This document shows positions 37,052 to 45,078 of a stretch of 64,000 nt of DNA, piece by piece. The stretch's first letter is position 1, and the number at the start of each line of letters is the position of its first letter. Source of the DNA: Hymenobacter negativus. Lineage in GTDB: Bacteria > Bacteroidota > Bacteroidia > Cytophagales > Hymenobacteraceae. Made by a program: the position numbers and the translations under genes. Under the pieces are notes generated by a model. It had not been told where the DNA came from and made no database searches. It saw only the letters and a list, made by a program, of their open reading frames with translations. The stretch is taken from positions 558,001-622,000 of the forward strand of contig NZ_JAEDAE010000003.1 in the NCBI RefSeq assembly GCF_016056375.1, in the 5' to 3' direction.

Positions 37052-38464
37052 TTAGCCCAAAGCCACTTCGCCCAATGCGTGCTGCACGGCGGCCTCGTCG
37101 TCGGCCGCCACCACGCGCACTTTGCCAGCAGCGTCCTCATACAGAGCCAGCAGGCGGCGGCGCAGGGCATCATCGGGCACCAGGATGAGGCGGGCGCGGC
37201 GCATGGCCATTCGCTCCATTTCGAGCTGGTAGCCGTGCTCGGCGGGGTTGGCCAGGTCGGTGGCTAGGCCGGCGAGGTAGAGCACCAGCGGTCGGCCCGA
37301 GCTATTCCGGATTTCCAGCGCCGCCAGCCAGGCCGGCCAATTAGGGGCGTAAATCACCCCAAAATCGGCGGCGCGGCCCCGCACCAGCTGCGCGGCCTGC
37401 CGGGCATACTGAATCATGCGAAAATTCAGGCCGTCGGGCCGGGGCTTGAGGATAGTGGGCGCGGCGGATTCGGCCGGGATAGGGGCGGGAGCGGGGGCTA
37501 CCACTTCCGGCACTTCCGCATCAGCCGCTGGCGTGTGGGGCACGACATCGTCTTCGGGAGCCGAAATATCGGCGGCTTCCCCTGCTCCAATTTCTTCCGT
37601 GGTTTCCTGAAAAACAGCGGGGTGCTGCACGGCCGGCAGTTCCGGGTCGGGGTCGAAATTCAGGTCGCCGGCCTGCGGGTTGTGCCGGGGCTTGAGAGTG
37701 GAAGCTGAAATGGCAGGGGGGGCAGAAGCAGTGTCATTTAGCTGCTTGGAACGGGGTAATGCCGTCGTTTGCTCCGCACCTGCACTTTTCGCTAGTGCCA
37801 GCGGCCGGGGTGGGGCCGGGGGAGGCGGCGGGAAAAAGCCACCCGAGCCCGCCCCCAGATACGGCGCGGCCGGTGCCTGCCACTGGCCGGCTAGGTCGGG
37901 CGCATGAATGCCCGTCGGCCACTGGCTGCGGCCGGGAGCCGGGGGCGGCGGAGGGAGCGGAGTAGCCAAGAAGTTCGTCGGAGCCGGCGAGGCGGGCGCC
38001 GACGAAGCAGGCGACACAGTCGGCGCTGGCGTATCAGCCGGTTCCAGCTCGGCCAGCCCGATAATGCGCGATTGCAAGGCCGGTACGGCCATTTTCTTCC
38101 TCAACGGCAACGCTGGAAACACCTGCACGCCTGGCCCGTCCATCACCGTTGCCAACGCATCTGCCGGAGCTTCCGAAGCCGTCGTAACAGCCGCGGAGTT
38201 AGCCGCGACGGCCGTTTTTTTGGTAGCAGCAGTGGCCAGCGCTACCGAAGTGTCCGGCGAAGGCGAACTGTCGGCCGCTCTTTCTTCCGTGCCCTCACTT
38301 GCCGGCAGGTGCGGATAAACCGCCAGCACGGGCTGCTGCGCGGCAAGCTGGTACACCAGCGGCAGGGTGGGGGGCAGGGCCGCCCCGCCGAGCACGGCCA
38401 CGGTGGGGTCGGCATCGTCCCAGGCCAGGAGCAGGACGGAAAATTCGGGCGGAGTCATGGGCAC
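37052..38464 (-). CDS. Truncated, diverged glycosyltransferase-like protein with Pro-rich middle
   Basis: 470 residues. Residues about 345-465 look like the second part of a GT4/GT5 N-terminal Rossmann half: FGVIYAPNWPAWLAALEI, GRPLVLYLAGLATD, then YQLEMERMAMRRARLILVP and GKVRVV, which parallels FDVIHAHDW, GKPLVxHxHSxExD and VYDLERxGMxxADxxIxVS of the family. The first ~55 residues could be the first strand-helix units. Between them lies a ~280-residue Pro/Ala/Ser-rich segment. The sugar-nucleotide-binding C-terminal half is missing and HAHDW has become YAPNW, so enzyme activity is unlikely. Position beside glucan enzymes supports an origin as a glycogen-type synthase relative. Confidence 0.6.
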   Translation of the reverse strand: MPMTPPEFSVLLLAWDDADPTVAVLGGAALPPTLPLVYQLAAQQPVLAVYPHLPASEGTEERAADSSPSPDTSVALATAATKKTAVAANSAAVTTASEAPADALATVMDGPGVQVFPALPLRKKMAVPALQSRIIGLAELEPADTPAPTVSPASSAPASPAPTNFLATPLPPPPPAPGRSQWPTGIHAPDLAGQWQAPAAPYLGAGSGGFFPPPPPAPPRPLALAKSAGAEQTTALPRSKQLNDTASAPPAISASTLKPRHNPQAGDLNFDPDPELPAVQHPAVFQETTEEIGAGEAADISAPEDDVVPHTPAADAEVPEVVAPAPAPIPAESAAPTILKPRPDGLNFRMIQYARQAAQLVRGRAADFGVIYAPNWPAWLAALEIRNSSGRPLVLYLAGLATDLANPAEHGYQLEMERMAMRRARLILVPDDALRRRLLALYEDAAGKVRVVAADDEAAVQHALGEVALG

Positions 38465-38681
38465 AGCGGGGCGGGAAATTCAATCAGCCAAAGCCTGCGG
38501 ATGAAGCTCGGCCGTGAATCAACCCCCAATGCTACGGCAACGGGGCCGCATTTACCGAAAAAACTCGTTTAGCCGATTCAGAAAAAAGTATCTTGCGAAC
38601 TTCATCCGCCGCCCACCGGCCCGGCTCAACGGGGTAGTCTGCTACGCCGCCCGGCCTTTGCCCTTTGCCTAAAAACGACTT

Positions 38682-41165
38682 ATGAATTTCATTCAGGAAA
38701 ATAATTACATGGTGAACGACCTGGCGGCCAAAAGCCACCAGGAGCATTATCCCGGCGAAATTATCCGCGTCGACGAGCTCGATGGCCACCGCTTTCTCTT
38801 CAATTGCCAGAACGGCGTGCGCCTGCTGCTGCATGTGCTCTCCGACAAAATCCTGCGTTTCCGCTACCTCACCGACGGCCCGCTCTCGCCCGACTTCTCC
38901 TACGCCGTGCCCGCCGATGCCGCCACCCGCCTGGCCCCGGCCCTGGTGGAGTTCCGCGAAAAGCCCGACCACTACCGCCTCACCACGGCGCGCCTTATCT
39001 GCATTATTCAGAAGGAAAACCTGAAAGTGCGGGTGCTCGACCGCTCCGGCACCATCCTGAGCGATGATGAAAAGGGCTTCCATTGGGAGTACGACTACGA
39101 CACCGGCAACGACATCGTGAAGATGAGCAAGCAGGTGCCGCCCGGCGTGCACTACTACGGCCTCGGCGACAAGCCCGACAACATGAACCTGCGCGGCAAG
39201 CGCTTCACCAACTGGGGCTCCGATACCTACGGCTACGTGAAGGGCTCCGACCCGCTCTACAAGAACATCCCGTTCTACCACGTGCTGCACCAGAAAATTG
39301 CCCACGGCATTTTCTTCGACAATACCTTCAAGGCCAGCTTCGACTTCGCCGCCGAGCGCGCCGACGTGACCAGCTTCTGGGCCCAGGGCGGCGAGCTGAA
39401 CTACTACTTCATCTATGGCCCCACGCTGATGGAGGTGACCGCGGAATACACCCTGCTCACTTGCCCTCCCGAGCTGCCGCCGCTCTGGACGCTGGGCTAC
39501 CACCAGTGCAAGTGGAGCTACTACCCCGAGGCCAACGTGAAGGAAATCACCGACGGGCTGCGCAGCCGCAAGATTCCCTGCGATGCGCTCTACCTCGACA
39601 TCGACTACATGGAGGGCTACCGCTGCTTCACCTGGAGCAAGTCGCATTTCCCCGAGCCCAAGCGCATGGTGCAGGAGCTGGCCGCCGACGGCTTCAAAAC
39701 CATCGTCATCATCGACCCCGGCATCAAGATTGACCCCGAATATTCGGTCTATAAAGAAGGCGTGGCCAACGACTACTTCTGCCGCCGCGCCGATGGCCCG
39801 CTGATGAAGGGCTCCGTCTGGCCCGGCCTCTGCAACTTCCCCGATTTCACCGCGCCGCGCGTGCGCGAGTGGTGGGCCGGGCTGTTCAAAGAACTCATTC
39901 AGGACATCGGCGTGAAGGGCGTGTGGAACGATATGAACGAGCCCGCCGTGTTCGAGAAGGGCACCTTCCCGCCCGATGTGCGCTTCGAGTACGACGGCCA
40001 CTGGGCCTCGCACCAGAAGGCCCACAACATCTACGGCATGCAAATGGCCCGCGCCACCAACGACGGCGTGAAGCGCTTCAGCTACCCCAACCGGCCCTTC
40101 ACCATCACGCGCAGCACCTACAGCGGCGGCCAGCGCTACTCCTCGGGCTGGACCGGCGACAACATCGCCAGCTGGGAGCACCTCTGGCTGGCCAACATCC
40201 AGTGCCAGCGCCTGAGCATCTCGGGCTTCAGCTTCATCGGCTCCGACATCGGCGGCTTCGTGGACACGCCCACCGGTGAGCTGTATGCTCGCTGGATTGC
40301 GCTGGGGGCCTTCCACCCGTTCTTCCGCACCCATAGCTCCGGCGACCACGGCGACCAGGAGCCTTGGAGCTTCGGCGATACCGTGACCGACCTAGCCCGC
40401 CACTTCATCGAGCTGCGCTACCGCCTGCTGCCCTACATGTACACCGCCTTCTGGCAGTACGCCACCAAGGGCACGCCCATGCTGCGCCCGCTCACCTTCC
40501 TCGACCAGAACGACACCGAAACCTACCTGCGCATGGCCGAATTCGGCCTCGGCGACAACCTGCTGGTGTGCCCCATCACCCAGCCCGGCGCCGACGGCCG
40601 CTGGATGTACCTGCCCCGCGGCGATTGGTTCTACTACTGGACCGACACGCCCCAGGCAGGCGGCAGCGAAGTCTGGGCCGCCGCCGACCTCACCCGCATT
40701 CCCCTGTTCATCAAAGCCGGGGCCGTGGTGCCCATGCAGCCGGTGATGCAGTACGTGGGCGAAACCCCCGTCGAGCAGCTCACCCTGCACGTGTACTACA
40801 AAAACGGCACCGCCGAGAGCGTACTCTACGACGACGGTGGCGAAGGCTACGCCTACCTAGAAGGCCACAAAACCGTGCGCCGCTTCACCGTCACCGGCTC
40901 GGCCGAGGGCCTCGTCCTCACCCAAACCATCGAAGGCGACTACGTGCCCAGCTACGCCACCTACCGCGTGGTGCTGCACGGCCTGGCCGGCGCCGTTGAA
41001 GTAACTGCCGACGGGCAAGCTGCTGAAGTAACGGAAGAAGCGCTGGAAACGGGGTTGGTGCTGCCGGGCGTGGTGGTACCCGTTGGGTTTGGCGAGATAC
41101 GCGTGAATGTGGTGCCGAGCGGGGTGGGGAAGGAGGAAGTTGCTTCAACTACTCCTGCTGCTTAG
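38682..41165 (+). CDS. GH31 alpha-glucosidase
   Basis: 827 residues, no signal peptide. It releases glucose from the non-reducing ends of malto-oligosaccharides. N-terminal galactose-mutarotase-like domain (to about 260), then the barrel with LYLDIDYMEGYRCFTW, nucleophile Asp417 in GVWNDMNEPAVF and acid/base Asp493 in GWTGDNIASW, followed by C-terminal beta domains with LVCPITQPGADGRWMYLP. The last ~50 residues are a low-conservation tail. Upstream, CCTTTGCCCTTTGCC about 20 bp before the ATG resembles -7 boxes. It diverges from the glycosyltransferase-like gene, with 217 bp between. Confidence 0.95.
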   Translation: MNFIQENNYMVNDLAAKSHQEHYPGEIIRVDELDGHRFLFNCQNGVRLLLHVLSDKILRFRYLTDGPLSPDFSYAVPADAATRLAPALVEFREKPDHYRLTTARLICIIQKENLKVRVLDRSGTILSDDEKGFHWEYDYDTGNDIVKMSKQVPPGVHYYGLGDKPDNMNLRGKRFTNWGSDTYGYVKGSDPLYKNIPFYHVLHQKIAHGIFFDNTFKASFDFAAERADVTSFWAQGGELNYYFIYGPTLMEVTAEYTLLTCPPELPPLWTLGYHQCKWSYYPEANVKEITDGLRSRKIPCDALYLDIDYMEGYRCFTWSKSHFPEPKRMVQELAADGFKTIVIIDPGIKIDPEYSVYKEGVANDYFCRRADGPLMKGSVWPGLCNFPDFTAPRVREWWAGLFKELIQDIGVKGVWNDMNEPAVFEKGTFPPDVRFEYDGHWASHQKAHNIYGMQMARATNDGVKRFSYPNRPFTITRSTYSGGQRYSSGWTGDNIASWEHLWLANIQCQRLSISGFSFIGSDIGGFVDTPTGELYARWIALGAFHPFFRTHSSGDHGDQEPWSFGDTVTDLARHFIELRYRLLPYMYTAFWQYATKGTPMLRPLTFLDQNDTETYLRMAEFGLGDNLLVCPITQPGADGRWMYLPRGDWFYYWTDTPQAGGSEVWAAADLTRIPLFIKAGAVVPMQPVMQYVGETPVEQLTLHVYYKNGTAESVLYDDGGEGYAYLEGHKTVRRFTVTGSAEGLVLTQTIEGDYVPSYATYRVVLHGLAGAVEVTADGQAAEVTEEALETGLVLPGVVVPVGFGEIRVNVVPSGVGKEEVASTTPAA

Positions 41166-41185
41166 GTTTCTTGAGAATCTGAAAC

Positions 41186-41216
41186 AGAAAAGGGCGCTTA
41201 GTAAAGCGCCCTTTTC
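41186..41216. terminator. Bidirectional terminator
   Basis: Hairpin GAAAAGGGCGCT / AAGCGCCCTTTTC between the convergent GH31 gene and the AT-rich orphan gene. Confidence 0.85.
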
Positions 41217-41237
41217 ATAAAATAATTAATTACTTTT

Positions 41238-41633
41238 TTAATATGAGGAATATTGAAAGTCTACCTCGCCAATCTTTAGTCGATTTACTAGTTGTTGATA
41301 TTCTGTAGCCGTCAATGGACCATTAATCAGGAAAGCAAAATCAGGGTCCTGTGAATTCCATCCGTTGTCTTCTTTTACAGCAAACCAATAATATCCCGCT
41401 TTGGCTTCAATAAAAATATAGCCTGACGCGTAGCCAACTTTTGATACTTCTGGAAACCGTTCTACTATATCACCTTTTGGGGTTTTGTAGTAAAGTGTTT
41501 CGTAAGGCATACCTCCATCGGCGGTTACATAATACCCGTCGTGAATAGTTGTTTTGCGTGCTAATACATCAGCCAAGCAAGACGAGCAACTAAAAGCAAG
41601 AACTAAATACAGCAGAAGACGAATTGTTTGCAT
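41238..41633 (-). CDS. AT-rich orphan lipoprotein
   Basis: 131 residues with a leader MQTIRLLLYLVLAFSCSSC that fits a lipoprotein signal. The mature part is aromatic-rich (DGYYVTADGGMPYETLYYKTPKGD, AGYYWFAVKEDNGWNSQDPDF). Codon choice is far more AT-rich than almost all neighbours, which suggests recent transfer. I do not recognise the family. It lies between two terminator-like hairpins, so it is an independent unit. Confidence 0.65.
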   Translation of the reverse strand: MQTIRLLLYLVLAFSCSSCLADVLARKTTIHDGYYVTADGGMPYETLYYKTPKGDIVERFPEVSKVGYASGYIFIEAKAGYYWFAVKEDNGWNSQDPDFAFLINGPLTATEYQQLVNRLKIGEVDFQYSSY

Positions 41634-41702
41634 GAGGGATTAAAGGTGTAAATCCTTGATTTGTGTGCCAACTGCGGATGCTAAGACAAATAAACACAAA
41701 CC

Positions 41703-41734
41703 GAAACAGGGCACTCCATGGGGTGCCCTGTTTC
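41703..41734. terminator. Terminator hairpin next to a gene remnant
   Basis: GAAACAGGGCACTCCA / GGTGCCCTGTTTC with flanking A- and T-rich bases. It lies 19 bp beyond the stop codon of the minus-strand fragment at 41754 and may be its original terminator. Confidence 0.75.
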
Positions 41735-41753
41735 ATTCCAGTCAACCTGAAAA

Positions 41754-41870
41754 TTACCCCTGGGGCGGCACCGTATCGGCAGGCGGGGCGGGCGTGTCGG
41801 TCACCACATAGTCGTCGTACTTGCGGGCTTCGGTGGTGGCGTAGAGGGCCTTGCCGATGGAGGAAGCAGC
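41754..41870 (-). pseudogene. C-terminal fragment of a lost gene
   Basis: On the minus strand the bases from 41870 down to a TAA at 41754-41756 read SSIGKALYATTEARKYDDYV followed by a Pro/Asp/Thr-rich end (DTPAPPADTVPPQG). Codon use is that of normal GC-rich genes here, unlike the flanking AT-rich bases, and a terminator hairpin follows. An in-frame TGA at 41183-41185 relative numbering aside, the upstream frame closes at 41885-41883, so no start exists. I read it as the tail of a gene whose body was deleted; the family is unknown. Confidence 0.45.
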
Positions 41871-41917
41871 TCTACCGAGCTGTCAGGGCGCTTCAACAAG
41901 ATTTAATTTGAAATTAC

Positions 41918-41948
41918 TTTGAAATACAAAGTGAATTAAATTCCTTTG
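41918..41948 (+). promoter_or_regulatory. Bacteroidota-type promoter (-33/-7)
   Basis: TTTG at 41918-41921, 19 bp spacer, then TTCCTTTG at 41941-41948. Spacing and sequence fit TTTG-N19-TAnnTTTG with one mismatch in the TA pair. It precedes the membrane-protein gene at 42014 by 65 bp. Confidence 0.55.
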
Positions 41949-42013
41949 TACTGTTCCCGGCCATCGGCCGCTGGCCCGGGCCGATTCGGTTCAATGTATT
42001 TCCCATTCATCCC

Positions 42014-42580
42014 ATGACACTGCCCCTCAAAAACCTCACGCGCCTGGCGCTGGTCACCGCCTTCCTGCTGCTGATTCCGCTAGTGGCCATGCAGTTCACC
42101 AAAGAAGTGAACTGGACATTGTCTGATTTCGTGTTTGCCGGCGGCCTGGTGTTTGGCACCGGGCTGGCCTACCAACTCATTGCCAGCCAGGCCAACGGCC
42201 CTGCCTACCGCTTCGGCATCGGCCTGGCACTTGCAGCGGGCTTTCTGCTCATTTGGGTGAACGGGGCCGTGGGGCTTATCGGCAGCGAAAACAACCCGGC
42301 CAATTTGCTCTACGCCGGGGTGCTGGGCGTGGCCGCCGTTGGGGCGCTGCTGGCGCGTTTCCGGCCGCTGGGCATGGCCCGCGCGATGGTGGCGGCGGCA
42401 CTCGCGCAAGTGGCGGTGCCGCTGCTGGCCCTGCTCATCTGGCGGCCCTGGTCTACCACGGCCGACGAAGCTTGGAACACCGCACAGGTACTGGGCGTGA
42501 CGGGCATGTTCGTGGTACTGTGGGTGGGAGCGGCGCTGCTTTTCCGGCGAGCCGGAGCTACCGGTGTGCGGCCAGCATAA
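42014..42580 (+). CDS. Unknown multi-pass membrane protein
   Basis: 188 residues with six likely membrane helices (for example LALVTAFLLLIPLVAMQF, FGIGLALAAGFLLIWVNGAVGLIG, LGVTGMFVVLWVGAALLF). Short charged loops; no catalytic motif. Similar small proteins without assigned function are common in Cytophagales. It has its own promoter and terminator and stands alone. Confidence 0.75.
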   Translation: MTLPLKNLTRLALVTAFLLLIPLVAMQFTKEVNWTLSDFVFAGGLVFGTGLAYQLIASQANGPAYRFGIGLALAAGFLLIWVNGAVGLIGSENNPANLLYAGVLGVAAVGALLARFRPLGMARAMVAAALAQVAVPLLALLIWRPWSTTADEAWNTAQVLGVTGMFVVLWVGAALLFRRAGATGVRPA

Positions 42581-42581
42581 C

Positions 42582-42618
42582 GCACATTATCGCAAACTAC
42601 AAATTTGCGATAATGTGC
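42582..42618. terminator. Bidirectional terminator
   Basis: A perfect 15-bp hairpin (GCACATTATCGCAAA and complement) two bases after the stop codon, between convergent genes. Confidence 0.8.
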
Positions 42619-42651
42619 TGTTTACCTACGTCTTTGCGCTGCGGGCCAGCC

Positions 42652-43353
42652 CTACGGTACCAGCAGCGCGTAGGCCAGGTAGCACAGCGCCCCGCCCACC
42701 ACGGCCACCAGCAGGCCGCGCACCCGCTTGTTCTTCAGGAAAAACAGCATCACCAGCCCGCTGAGCGACACCAGGGTGAGGAAGCCGGCCGAGAGGTCGA
42801 TGACCCAGCTCCACCCGGTGCCGCTGTCGCGGCCCTTGTGCAGGTCGTTGAGCACGGCCACCAGTCCCTGCCGCAATTCCGTTAGCTCGAAGGTGCCATC
42901 CTTGCGGTTGATGAAGGCGTCGGCGCTGTAGCCGGGGCCTTTGAAGGAGACGGCGCACTGCTCGTCCTCCATCCGGAATTCGCTCACGGCCCCGCGCAGG
43001 GCGTATTTGCTGCGCAGCAGCTCCACAATTTCCAGTTTTTTGATGCGGGCGGTATCGGGCACGTTCACCCAGGCGGCGGGCAGGGTGCCGGTGCGCTTGG
43101 TTTCGGCCTGCTGCCCGTCGAACCAGTCAGCGTGGTTCAGGGTGATGCCCGTAACCGAGAAAAACAGCACCACCAGAAAGCTCAGCATTGATAGATAGAC
43201 GTGAAGCCAGCGCGACCACGCGGCCGTGCGTTTCTTCGCTACTGATTTCGGCTTGCTGGTGGGCTTGCTGGTGGGCGCCGCGCCGAAGGGCTGCCGGGGG
43301 ATGGGCGTGGAGTCGTACCCGGTAGGGCCGTGCCCGGTAGGGTTACTGGCCAT
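42652..43353 (-). CDS. PepSY-associated membrane protein
   Basis: 233 residues. A polar, Pro/Lys-rich N-terminus (about 45 residues) precedes the first membrane helix (RWLHVYLSMLSFLVVLFFSVTGITLNHADWF), a signature of the PepSY-associated TM family. A periplasmic PepSY-like segment follows (about 95-175, FRMEDEQCAVSFKGPGYSADAF ending LNDLHKGRDSGTGWSWVIDL), and then two more helices. Such proteins act in iron uptake or in membrane electron transfer. Its start overlaps the end of the ApbE-DUF2271 gene by 11 bp, so translation is probably coupled. Confidence 0.88.
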   Translation of the reverse strand: MASNPTGHGPTGYDSTPIPRQPFGAAPTSKPTSKPKSVAKKRTAAWSRWLHVYLSMLSFLVVLFFSVTGITLNHADWFDGQQAETKRTGTLPAAWVNVPDTARIKKLEIVELLRSKYALRGAVSEFRMEDEQCAVSFKGPGYSADAFINRKDGTFELTELRQGLVAVLNDLHKGRDSGTGWSWVIDLSAGFLTLVSLSGLVMLFFLKNKRVRGLLVAVVGGALCYLAYALLVP

Positions 43354-44869
43354 CGGTTTTCTTGCGGTAGTCCACGGCGGCCGAGGCTACTTCCTCGTTG
43401 GCGGGCAGGTCGAAATGCTGCGGCTTCTTGCTGTTGATTTCCTGCTTCATGAGCTGGTGGGTGCCGTGCTCGCGGGCCACTTCCACCATCAGCGTGTAGG
43501 TGCCCTGGGGCACGGGGTTGCCCTGGTCGTCCTTGCCGTCCCATTTCAGGGTGTACTTGCCCGCCGGGCGGGTGGCGCTGGTGGTGGAGCTGATGTTGTT
43601 ATTGCCGGCCGCAAACTGGTCGTTGTACGCGGCGTACCAGGCGCTCATGTCGTGCAGCCAGCGGGGCTTGTTGTACCACAGCGCAATCTGCCGCACGGGC
43701 TTCTTCTTGCTATCCACCACCCACACGGCCACGAAGGGCCGGTGCACGCGCCCGCCGCCTGTGGGCGTGGCCAGCTCCAGGCTGAGGGCCACTTCGTAGC
43801 TGGGGTCCCAGGGTTTGTCTTTGGTAGGCATGGCCGGCGCTTTGGTCACGGCCGGGGCGGCGGTGCGCTCCAGTTTTTTCCAGCCGGCGCTTTCCAGCCG
43901 CTGGCCGTCGGCGGTGAGGAGCATGAATTCGGCTCCGGGCACGGCGGCCACCAGGGCCTGGCCTTCGGTGGGCGGCAGCACGTTGAGGGACGTAGCCAGC
44001 GCGCCGGCATCGGTGGCCTTATCGGCCACCACCGTGGCGCTGATGACCTCGCTAGCCGGGCGGCCCGTGCGCGGGTCGATGATGTGCGAGTACCAATGGC
44101 CGCCGATGAGCTCGCCGCGGCGGTAGTCGCCGCTGGTGGCAATGGTTTTGTCGCTCATCTGCAATTGCGCCACCGGGAGGTCGTTTTCGGCATCGGCCCG
44201 TGGGTTGCTCACGTTGATTTGCTCGGAGTGCTCGCCCCGCACCAGGATGTCGCCGCCGATGTTGAGCACCACGCCATTCACGCCCGGCGTCGCCAGCGCC
44301 GCGTCGGCGGCCTTGTTCATAATGTAGCTTTTGGCGAAGGAATTCAGCACCAATGGCGCGCTGCTGAGGCGCTGGGCAGTGTGGTTTTTCGCGTTCAGGA
44401 TATAGTGTTGCTGGTGCACGGCGGCCACAGCGGCAGCAATTTCCGCTTCCGAAGGCTGGCGGTTCTGCTTCGCGGCTGAGCGCCAGAGCTGGCCCACAGT
44501 TTCGGCCGACGCATCGAGCGCGCCGTCGCTTTTCACTCGCCACTGCTCAAATAAGGCCAGCACTTCGTACAGCTCAGTTGATACGGCCACCGGCTTTTGC
44601 CCGGCCCGCAGCCAACGGCTGAACTCGCTGCTGGCGTCGTAGCCGCTGAGGATTTTATTCAGGCGGTCGACTTCGTGCAGGGCGGCGGTTTCGGCGCGGG
44701 CAGCGGGCTGGGCCGCGTCGGCGGCCACTTTCATTTCGAAGGAGGTGCCCAGCACGTTCTCGTAGTCGGATACATAAAGCTTGCTGGTGCGATGGGGCAG
44801 AAAAGCGGGAGTGCTGAGGGTGGCCAGCACCAGCGAAAGGCCGGCGATGCGGCGCTGAAATACATTCAT
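43343..44869 (-). CDS. apbE: FAD:protein FMN transferase fused to a DUF2271 domain
   Basis: 508 residues with an N-terminal signal-like segment (LSLVLATLSTPAFL). Residues about 38-330 are ApbE: GTSFEMKV, VLNIGGDILVRG, IATSGDYRRG and SHIIDPRTGRP, with the metal-binding ATDAGALATSLNVL. ApbE moves FMN from FAD to a Thr in exported flavoproteins. Residues about 355-500 are DUF2271 (VALSLELATPTGGGRVHRPFVAVWV ... YTLKWDGKDDQGNPVPQGTY), usually a separate gene. The downstream PepSY gene overlaps by 11 bp. Together they suggest a periplasmic flavin-linked redox unit; the FMN target is not seen here. Confidence 0.9.
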   Translation of the reverse strand: MNVFQRRIAGLSLVLATLSTPAFLPHRTSKLYVSDYENVLGTSFEMKVAADAAQPAARAETAALHEVDRLNKILSGYDASSEFSRWLRAGQKPVAVSTELYEVLALFEQWRVKSDGALDASAETVGQLWRSAAKQNRQPSEAEIAAAVAAVHQQHYILNAKNHTAQRLSSAPLVLNSFAKSYIMNKAADAALATPGVNGVVLNIGGDILVRGEHSEQINVSNPRADAENDLPVAQLQMSDKTIATSGDYRRGELIGGHWYSHIIDPRTGRPASEVISATVVADKATDAGALATSLNVLPPTEGQALVAAVPGAEFMLLTADGQRLESAGWKKLERTAAPAVTKAPAMPTKDKPWDPSYEVALSLELATPTGGGRVHRPFVAVWVVDSKKKPVRQIALWYNKPRWLHDMSAWYAAYNDQFAAGNNNISSTTSATRPAGKYTLKWDGKDDQGNPVPQGTYTLMVEVAREHGTHQLMKQEINSKKPQHFDLPANEEVASAAVDYRKKTDGQ

Positions 44870-44927
44870 TATCGGAGGAGAATTTATTTAATTGGTCGTG
44901 TGAGCCCGTCGCAAAAGCCGGTCGGGG

Positions 44928-44951
44928 TAGAGACGCATACCTGCGTCTTTA
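44928..44951. repeat. Short GTAGAGACGCA palindrome
   Basis: GTAGAGACGCA-TACC-TGCGTCTTTAC, arms of about 11 bp with one mismatch. It shares its core with the larger inverted repeat at 6828-6909. Confidence 0.7.
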
Positions 44952-45078
44952 CGCTCATCATGACGCGGTTCCGCACTGCAAAAGAAGGACCAGGCAGGCC
45001 AGCAGCCCACCGCCCGGGGCCTCCGCGTTGGTTTATCTCGACCAAGCGCCGTTATTCGTAGCCTAACCCACTGAATTC

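Noticed and set aside
38532..40349. A 605-codon minus-strand frame over the GH31 gene
   Set aside because: Antisense shadow; the plus strand encodes complete GH31 motifs.
28505..41165. A polysaccharide utilisation locus
   Set aside because: No SusC/SusD-like pair or hybrid sensor kinase is present, so the name would be unsupported.
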